The position numbers and the translations under genes were made by a program. The notes under the pieces were generated by a model, which ran no database searches, was not told where the DNA came from, and saw nothing but the letters and a program-made list of their open reading frames with translations. Below, piece after piece: positions 30,919 to 36,090 of a DNA stretch of 36,090 nt (position 1 is its first letter; every line of letters starts with the position of its first letter). Origin of the DNA: JAVRLB01 sp049965455 (lineage in GTDB: Archaea; Thermoplasmatota; Thermoplasmata; Thermoplasmatales; ARK-15); assembly GCA_049965455.1 (NCBI GenBank), contig JBMFWH010000010.1, positions 1-36,090 on the forward strand. Reading direction: 5' to 3'.

Positions 30919-31607
30919 TGCTCTCCTAATACCGTACCGTGAAACTGCCTGTTTTCAATACAGTTTTTAAAATTATCCAGGTTTTTTCCGTTGATTACAT
31001 CAATCTCGATATTGCTTCGTTCTGCCAATTTTATGGATAACAGGTCTAAAACAACATTTGGGCCAGCATTAATAGATTCTGAAACGGTCAAAGAAACCGC
31101 TTCTTTATAATCAATCTTTTTTAACAACATTGCGTTTTTGTCTTTTTTGGGGTCGATATTGTATATTCCATCCACTGCCGTGGCGTTTATTACCCTCTTA
31201 CAGTTTAAGCGCTCGGCCAGAAGTACTGACACAGCGTCTGTAGTATGCCCCGGCTCAGTGCCGCCCATCACGACCACGGAATAGTTATCTAGATTTTCAG
31301 CAGCCTCGTCAACGGTTGCAGGAATCTTTGGATATGCCAGATCCCTCAAATATGTTAAAAGTATGGACGCGTTCAGCCTCGTGGCAAATATGCCAATCTT
31401 ATCCAGCATGTACTCGTTCTCGCCTCTCAAGCGAGCAGCCTTGATATATACGCGGGCTGTTTTCCCACCACCAACAACAACGCAGAACCTCTTGTTTTTG
31501 TATGTTTTTAAAAGTGCAGTAAAACTCTCAATATATCCAGTATCCACGGTATCTGGCACAACCACCGAACCACCAAGTGAAATCACGATTGTCTCTGTAC
31601 TGTTCAT
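30903..31607 (-). CDS. pyrH: UMP kinase (archaeal PyrH)
   Basis: Phosphorylates UMP to UDP in pyrimidine synthesis. Amino-acid-kinase fold motifs are present: VISLGGSVVVP (8-18) for phosphate binding, VVVGGGKTARVYI near 47-59, MGGTEPGHTTDAVS for nucleotide and UMP contact, and ATAVDGIYNIDPKKDKNA. Archaeal PyrH is about 225-235 residues, matching the 234 found here. ATG 31607 is chosen because the family begins at this region; GTG 31625 and ATG 31622 are closer to GAGGTGAT but would give an unusual cysteine-rich extension (MCNCN). Spacing from the GAGGTGAT to ATG 31607 is about 13 bases, rather long, so the start is not certain. Confidence 0.92.
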   Translation of the reverse strand: MNSTETIVISLGGSVVVPDTVDTGYIESFTALLKTYKNKRFCVVVGGGKTARVYIKAARLRGENEYMLDKIGIFATRLNASILLTYLRDLAYPKIPATVDEAAENLDNYSVVVMGGTEPGHTTDAVSVLLAERLNCKRVINATAVDGIYNIDPKKDKNAMLLKKIDYKEAVSLTVSESINAGPNVVLDLLSIKLAERSNIEIDVINGKNLDNFKNCIENRQFHGTVLGEHHLKK

Positions 31608-31796
31608 ATTACAGTTACACATCACCTCATAAATTATATATTTTTCTATTTTCGAGGTTGATAAAATCTCTCTGTAAAATTATTAAATATCAAAAACTGC
31701 TATTTATTGCTGAACGGATATAATTGGATTTATGCTTATTTTTATTAATAAATTGATTTCTATCGCGATATTTTTTTCTGAGGAGTCACTGAAAAA
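31608..31796. other. Intergenic region, divergent promoters
   Basis: AT-rich spacer upstream of pyrH with no open frame. It presumably carries the pyrH promoter on the minus strand and, on the plus strand, TTTTTATTAATAAA (31739-31752) ahead of the small frames that follow. Confidence 0.45.
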
Positions 31797-31913
31797 ATGA
31801 AATCCGCGAGATTTGCATGTTACTATCTATTTGGTGCTGTTGCATTAATGGCATTGGAAGTCATCGTTAGTCCCCCATATGATTGGAATTGGTACTTTTA
31901 TGGGGTCATATGA
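31797..31913 (+). CDS. Possible 38-residue membrane peptide
   Basis: ATG 31797 has GAGGAG (31780-31785) 11 bases upstream. The frame encodes one hydrophobic segment (YYLFGAVALMALEVIV) then an aromatic-rich end (YDWNWYFYGVI). Its stop overlaps the next ATG (ATGA). It could be a real mini-gene, or the front half of a two-helix protein broken by a frameshift near 31910. Confidence 0.35.
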   Translation: MKSARFACYYLFGAVALMALEVIVSPPYDWNWYFYGVI

Positions 31914-32038
31914 TCATCTTAGTAATATTGATATCATCGTTTTTTAGAGCATTAGCATACTTCTTCGGATGCGCAGGGCTAAAAGGCACATCTGCTAGCA
32001 TTTCAAGCACTATTTTTATTGATTGCAGATCTTTATAA
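31910..32038 (+). CDS. Possible 42-residue membrane peptide
   Basis: The ATG overlaps the stop of the preceding mini-frame. It encodes a hydrophobic segment (IILVILISSFFRALAYFFG) and a short Ser-rich tail. A frame change at the overlap would join the two into an 80-residue two-helix protein, so a decayed gene is equally likely. Confidence 0.3.
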   Translation: MIILVILISSFFRALAYFFGCAGLKGTSASISSTIFIDCRSL

Positions 32039-32233
32039 ATTAGAATGATTCTAAAAGCTGGCAATTGTTGTTAAATTGCTTGAATATTGGAATCACTATT
32101 AGTTTATGTTAGACTCAATATTATCTATTAATCCGGTTTATTGCTGATAATCCACAAACATCTGACAGGTCCGATAACAATAAATAATAAATAGTTATCT
32201 CGATTATGTAATATAAAAATGGAGAATAAATAG
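32039..32233. other. aRF1 upstream region
   Basis: AT-rich, with no gene seen. It holds the aRF1 promoter; the region just before the start (TATGTAATATAAAAATGGAG) combines AT-rich sequence with the GGAGAA ribosome site. Confidence 0.45.
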
Positions 32234-33442
32234 ATGCCAGATAACATTAAAAGCTATGAGTTTAAAAAAGCACTGGAGTCGTTAATGGGCTTTGAAGGAA
32301 GAGGTACTGAGCTGATCTCATTATATGTACCTCCCAACAAACCGATATTTGATGTTATATCCTATTTGAGAGATGAGTACTCAACGTCATCAAATATAAA
32401 GAGTAAGGGAACTAGAAAAAATGTTACCAGCGCAATAGAGTCCATGATGAGCAGGCTTAAAATGTACAAGGTTCCACCACCTACAGGCTTGGCAATGTTT
32501 ATAGGGAGTATACCCACCAAAGGAGACCAGACCGAGATGGTCACTTTTATCATTGAGCCACCAGAACCTATAACATCTATGATATATAGATGCGATTCAA
32601 AGTTTTATCTGGATCCTCTAACGGCGATGCTGGGAGAGAAAGATGTGTATGGGCTGATAGTAATAGACAGAAGTGAGGCCACTATAGGGTACTTGAGAGG
32701 CACCAAAATTGAGGTGGTGAAAAATATACAGTCACAGGTTCCGAGCAAACATCATCAGGGTGGCCAGTCTTCAAGAAGGTTTGAGAGACTGATAGAAATT
32801 GCGGCACATGAATTTTTTGTTAAGGTTGGAGAAACTGCCAGTAACGCGTTCTTGACACAAAAAAACCTGAAAGGAATATTTATCGGAGGCCCTGGCGCGA
32901 CAAAAGAATTTTTTGCAGAAAAAGAGTTTCTGCATTATGAGCTTCAAAAAAAGATTGTGGAGCTATTCGATACTGGATACACAGATGAATACGGTTTAAA
33001 AGAGCTCGTTGAGAAAGCAGCAGATGCCATAGACAATCTCGAAATATCGCATGAAAAAAAGATTATAGACCGGTTTATGGGAGAAATTAAAAAAAGCACC
33101 GATAGCCATGCTACTTACGGTGAGAGAGAGGTTCGTGCAGCACTGGTGGCATCTAAAGTTGATACGTTGATCCTGTCTGAAGGGCTAAGAAAGAACAGGG
33201 TAGTGTGGCAGTGTCCAAATTGCCATAAAGAAATAACAGAGACAGTTAGCGTTATTAAAGAAAAAATTTGCCCAGACTGTAACGTGCCGATGAGTGTTAA
33301 AGAGCAGCATGATATAGTTGAAGAGCTTTATGAGCTTGCTGAAAGCACGAACGCTAAAATAGAGTTTATCGGCAACGATAGTGAAGAAGGCAAAATATTT
33401 CAAAATGCATTTGGTGGAATCGGAGCAATGTTAAGATATTAA
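32234..33442 (+). CDS. prf1: Peptide chain release factor aRF1
   Basis: Recognises all three stop codons in the ribosomal A site and triggers peptide release. Domain 1 holds the stop-decoding NIKS (54-57) and YRCDSKF (118-124, the YxCxxxF motif). Domain 2 holds the catalytic GGQ (176-178). Domain 3 contains a zinc ribbon (CPNCHKE, CPDCNV near 326-348) typical of archaeal aRF1. At 402 residues it is slightly shorter than average (about 415) without missing motifs. ATG 32234 is preceded by GGAGAA. It converges on the PRC-barrel gene 16 bases away. Confidence 0.97.
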   Translation: MPDNIKSYEFKKALESLMGFEGRGTELISLYVPPNKPIFDVISYLRDEYSTSSNIKSKGTRKNVTSAIESMMSRLKMYKVPPPTGLAMFIGSIPTKGDQTEMVTFIIEPPEPITSMIYRCDSKFYLDPLTAMLGEKDVYGLIVIDRSEATIGYLRGTKIEVVKNIQSQVPSKHHQGGQSSRRFERLIEIAAHEFFVKVGETASNAFLTQKNLKGIFIGGPGATKEFFAEKEFLHYELQKKIVELFDTGYTDEYGLKELVEKAADAIDNLEISHEKKIIDRFMGEIKKSTDSHATYGEREVRAALVASKVDTLILSEGLRKNRVVWQCPNCHKEITETVSVIKEKICPDCNVPMSVKEQHDIVEELYELAESTNAKIEFIGNDSEEGKIFQNAFGGIGAMLRY

Positions 33443-33457
33443 AAAATAAAAGAAATG

Positions 33458-33706
33458 TTATTTTGTTTCTTTAAGCTCTAATACTACCACGTCTTTTACA
33501 GATTTCATGCTTTTGAATGGCAGTATTAATCTGCCCTGATGATCTTTTTCATATCCTCTCGCTTCAAGATCCTCAGAGGGTACTACCAATAAATGCTGTA
33601 TTTGCCCTGTATCTGTATCAACTACAAAATTGTCTATTGTCCCGAGTATTATTCCATCATTGGTCATTACTGTTTTGCTTCTCAATTCAGTCACAAACTT
33701 TTTCAT
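33458..33706 (-). CDS. PRC-barrel domain protein
   Basis: An 82-residue single PRC barrel, a small beta-barrel found in photosynthetic reaction centre H subunits, RimM and many archaeal stand-alone proteins thought to be RNA- or protein-binding adaptors. Seen: MTNDGIILGTIDNFVVDTDTGQIQHLLVV, then GRLILPFKSMKSVKDVVVLE, the characteristic paired motifs. ATG 33706 has GGAGG 8 bases upstream, favoured over ATG 33721, which sits in front of that site. It lies 15 bases after the VAT stop and so is part of the VAT operon, suggesting a link to VAT function or stress. Confidence 0.9.
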   Translation of the reverse strand: MKKFVTELRSKTVMTNDGIILGTIDNFVVDTDTGQIQHLLVVPSEDLEARGYEKDHQGRLILPFKSMKSVKDVVVLELKETK

Positions 33707-33721
33707 AGTTTTGTCCTCCAT

Positions 33722-35956
33722 TTACCTAAAATATTGCAATTCTTCTTTTTTATTTGCATTTACGTTTTTTGATATTAAATCACCAATCGCATTGTAGTAT
33801 TTTATACTTTCCTCATTCAGAGACGGTTTTATTATCTGCATCGCATTCTCAAAATCCTGCGCTGTTATTTTGGTCCTGTTATCTCGGATAGCTACCATTC
33901 CTGCCTCTCTGCATAAGTTTTCTATATCTGATCCAACATAATTCTCTAACCTGTTAGCCAGATCAGGCAATTTCAGGTCTTTATCGAGCGGCATTTTTCT
34001 GGTGTGTATTTCCAGGATCTTAAGCCTGGCCTCGTTATTTGGTGGAGGAACATAAATCAAACGATCAAATCTACCTGCACGCAAAAGTGCGGGATCTATG
34101 ATCTCGGGCCTGTTTGAGGCGGCAATAATTACCACGCCCTCTATGTTCTCTATGCCGTCCATGGACGTAAGCAACTGATTTACCATCCTCTCAGTTACTC
34201 CGGAATCTGAAAACATGCCTCTTCTGGGTGCAATAGAATCTATTTCATCCAAGAATATTATGGCTGGTGATGCTTGTTTGGCTTTTTTAAAGATCTCTCG
34301 TATCGCCTTCTCAGATTCTCCAACCCATTTGCTGAGCACTTCTGGCCCTTTGATGCTTATAAAGTTCATCTCACTCTCTGTCGCCACTGCCTTTGCCAAT
34401 AACGTTTTACCCGTTCCAGGTGGTCCGTAAAGCAATATGCCTTTGGTAGGCCTGATCCCCATAAGCTTGAATTTTTGAGGCTCTTTGATAGGCATCTCTA
34501 CCGCTTCTTTCAATGCTTGTTTTGCATCTTCAAGATTTCCGATCTCGCTCCATTTTACATTTGGAACCTCTAATAAAACAGACCGCAATATGCTGGGTTC
34601 TACCTCTTTCAACGCCTCTTTAAAATCATCTTTTTCCACTGTCATTTTCTGCAAAATGTCGATTGGTATCGGTTTGTCTAAATCTATGCTCGGCAAGTAT
34701 CTCCTCAAAGCTTTCATAGCGCTCTCTCTTGCCAAAGATGCAAGATCCGCGCCTACAAAACCATGTGTGATCGAGGCCATCTCGTCTAGGAACTTATCCT
34801 TTTCAGCTTCATCTTTTAAATTTAAAGGCATAAGCCTGGTATGAATCTGCAAAATCTCCTTTCTCCCTTCTTTCGTTGGTATCCCAATTTCTATCTCTCT
34901 ATCAAACCTGCCAGGTCTCCTTAATGCTGGGTCAACGTTATCAACCAGATTTGTGGCGCCAATAACAATTACATGCTCTCTCTCTTTTAATCCATCCATA
35001 AGCGTCAAAAGCTGAGCTACAACTCTCCTTTCTACCTCTCCCTGAACTTCTGCACGCTTTGGCGCTATTGAATCTATTTCATCTATGAATATAATTGAAG
35101 GTGCGTTTTTCTGCGCATCATTAAATATATTTCTCAGAGTTTCTTCACTTTGCCCATAGTACTTGCTCATGATCTCCGGGCCGTTTATTAAGAAAAATGA
35201 TGCATTTGACTCATTTGCCACAGCTTTAGCTATTAAGGTTTTACCCGTTCCCGGCGGTCCATGCAATAATACACCTTTTGGTGGGGTAATACCCAGTCTC
35301 TCGAATAACTCTGGATGCTTTAGTGGAAGCTCGATCATCTCCCTTACTTTTCTGATCTCTTCAGTCAGCCCGCCAATATCTTCATATGTAACGCCTGTTA
35401 ATTGTTCAGAAACCTCTTCGACTGACTCTTCCTTGAGCTCCACTTTTGTGAGTTCATCCACAATCAATATCCCTTTTGGATTCGTTCTTATGACTTTGAA
35501 TTTAGGACCTGTTCTTCCCATCAAAGTAATTCCTGGTATTAACAATACGTCTCCCTCTACAATGGGCCTTCTTTCCAGCATTCTTGCTACAAACTCCTCT
35601 ATTCCCTCTCCAAACCTCAACTTCTGACCTTTTTCAATAATTGGAGAAAAGACAACAAGCTTAGCTGGTGTAGCCTTGGCCTTTGCAACTAACACTTTTT
35701 CTCCTAACGTAACGCCTGCATTTCTTCTGATATCACCCTCTATCCTTATTATCTTCTTCCCTTCGTCTTCGCTGGAGCTTCTGTAAACTAAAGATGCAGT
35801 AGTTTTTTTGCTTGTCAAACCAGTAATTGATATTATATCTCCAATGGATAGATCCAATTTATCACGAATGCTTTGATTGATTCTTGCTCTCCCTAATCCT
35901 ACATCTGTGCTTGGAGCTTCGCCAACAGTTAAGATCATTGAATTTTCGTTGTCCAT
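33722..35956 (-). CDS. vat: VAT (Cdc48/p97 archaeal homologue) AAA+ unfoldase
   Basis: Hexameric ATPase that unfolds proteins for the proteasome. An N-domain (about 1-185, opening with GEAPSTDVGLGRARI) is followed by two AAA modules. D1 has Walker A GPPGTGKT near 232-239, Walker B FIDEIDS and ATNLVDNVDPALRRPGRFDRE. D2 has Walker A near 511-518, Walker B FLDEIDS and sensor ASNRPEIIDPALLRAGRFDR. At 744 residues it is complete and matches Thermoplasma VAT (about 745). ATG 35956 has AAGGTG upstream. The TATA-like ATTTTTAAA (35992-36000 on the minus strand) is preceded 17 bp upstream by the element shared with the thermosome. The PRC-barrel gene follows in the operon. Confidence 0.97.
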   Translation of the reverse strand: MDNENSMILTVGEAPSTDVGLGRARINQSIRDKLDLSIGDIISITGLTSKKTTASLVYRSSSEDEGKKIIRIEGDIRRNAGVTLGEKVLVAKAKATPAKLVVFSPIIEKGQKLRFGEGIEEFVARMLERRPIVEGDVLLIPGITLMGRTGPKFKVIRTNPKGILIVDELTKVELKEESVEEVSEQLTGVTYEDIGGLTEEIRKVREMIELPLKHPELFERLGITPPKGVLLHGPPGTGKTLIAKAVANESNASFFLINGPEIMSKYYGQSEETLRNIFNDAQKNAPSIIFIDEIDSIAPKRAEVQGEVERRVVAQLLTLMDGLKEREHVIVIGATNLVDNVDPALRRPGRFDREIEIGIPTKEGRKEILQIHTRLMPLNLKDEAEKDKFLDEMASITHGFVGADLASLARESAMKALRRYLPSIDLDKPIPIDILQKMTVEKDDFKEALKEVEPSILRSVLLEVPNVKWSEIGNLEDAKQALKEAVEMPIKEPQKFKLMGIRPTKGILLYGPPGTGKTLLAKAVATESEMNFISIKGPEVLSKWVGESEKAIREIFKKAKQASPAIIFLDEIDSIAPRRGMFSDSGVTERMVNQLLTSMDGIENIEGVVIIAASNRPEIIDPALLRAGRFDRLIYVPPPNNEARLKILEIHTRKMPLDKDLKLPDLANRLENYVGSDIENLCREAGMVAIRDNRTKITAQDFENAMQIIKPSLNEESIKYYNAIGDLISKNVNANKKEELQYFR

Positions 35957-36012
35957 ACTTTAACACCTTTTAAGATATATAATAAAATTGGTTTAAAAAT
36001 ATTTCTATTTTT

Positions 36013-36036
36013 TGTAACTGGTCACGATTATGAAGT
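36013..36036 (-). promoter_or_regulatory. Shared upstream element, copy 2 (VAT promoter)
   Basis: Read on the minus strand: ACTTCATAATCGTGACC, then AGTTACA. It matches the hydrolase copy (3287-3310) at 21 of 24 positions and the thermosome copy (3135-3158) at 20 of 24. The inner edge is about 17 bp upstream of the TATA centre (35992-36000). The predicted transcription start is near 35970, leaving a short leader with the ribosome site. Confidence 0.7.
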
Positions 36037-36090
36037 GGCGATCTAAAAAAAGTGCCTTTAATACAATGTATTTTTAATTTATTATTACAA
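36013..36090 (-). repeat. About 80-bp upstream repeat, copy 2 (cut by window edge)
   Basis: Partner of 3135-3216, identical at about 71 of 78 aligned positions, same orientation relative to its gene. It runs off the end of the window, so its true length is unknown. Confidence 0.75.

Noticed and set aside
34485..34844. 119-codon plus-strand frame opposite VAT
   Set aside because: Antisense shadow inside a conserved AAA+ gene.
1..36090. CRISPR array or phage-defence island
   Set aside because: No regularly spaced short repeats and no cas, restriction-modification, toxin-antitoxin or integrase genes were seen.

Overview
The window reads as chromosomal DNA of an AT-rich archaeon of the class Thermoplasmata, most likely Thermoplasmatales. 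The group-II thermosome has an N-terminus closely resembling Thermoplasma beta subunits. Archaeal-type VAT/Cdc48, aRF1, AlaRS, TIM, UMP kinase, NMD3, RNase P Pop5 and archease are present. Many starts sit about 26 bp after a TATA box (leaderless), while genes inside operons use GGTGA/GGAGG ribosome binding sites. No rRNA, CRISPR array or prophage was seen.

Layout, left to right. (1) 1-4900: HD-domain phosphohydrolase; thermosome (minus); alpha/beta hydrolase plus RmlD-like reductase pair. (2) 4900-6900: gene-poor stretch with a 155-bp MITE, two small unknown proteins and tRNA-Leu(UAA). (3) 7000-9450: sucCD, RNase P Pop5, tRNA-His. (4) 9460-12470: TrmB-type regulator divergent from a TtuA/Ncs6-like tRNA thiolase, then a CoA-disulfide-reductase-like flavoprotein. 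(5) 12574-16954: alaS overlapping a site-2 protease with an extracytoplasmic tail. (6) 17199-19343: hsp20 plus ArsR-like regulator operon, divergent from tpiA and a membrane protein. (7) 19363-23000: two-gene HTH module, second MITE copy, APC permease, decayed IS4-family transposase. (8) 23172-25671: NfeD1b, short NfeD, SPFH operon. (9) 25753-31607: archease, MIP18-like protein, Zn-ribbon protein, PPAT-NTPase fusion, Nudix, NMD3, cyclic-2,3-DPG-synthetase-like GTPase, membrane protein, UMP kinase. (10) 32234-35956: aRF1, then the VAT plus PRC-barrel operon.

The most notable observations are regulatory and mobile. A 24-bp element built on AATCGTGACC and TTACA sits in the same orientation, 17-18 bp upstream of the TATA centre, at three promoters: thermosome, VAT and the alpha/beta hydrolase. 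For thermosome and VAT the similarity extends to about 80 bp. This looks like the binding site of an unidentified proteostasis or heat-shock regulator. Separately, hsp20 has a 25-bp palindrome centred on its predicted transcription start and is co-transcribed with an ArsR-like regulator, which suggests a second, autoregulated heat-shock circuit. Two 155-bp MITE copies, nearly identical and each with a perfect 8-bp target duplication, lie just upstream of promoters with the same end facing the gene.
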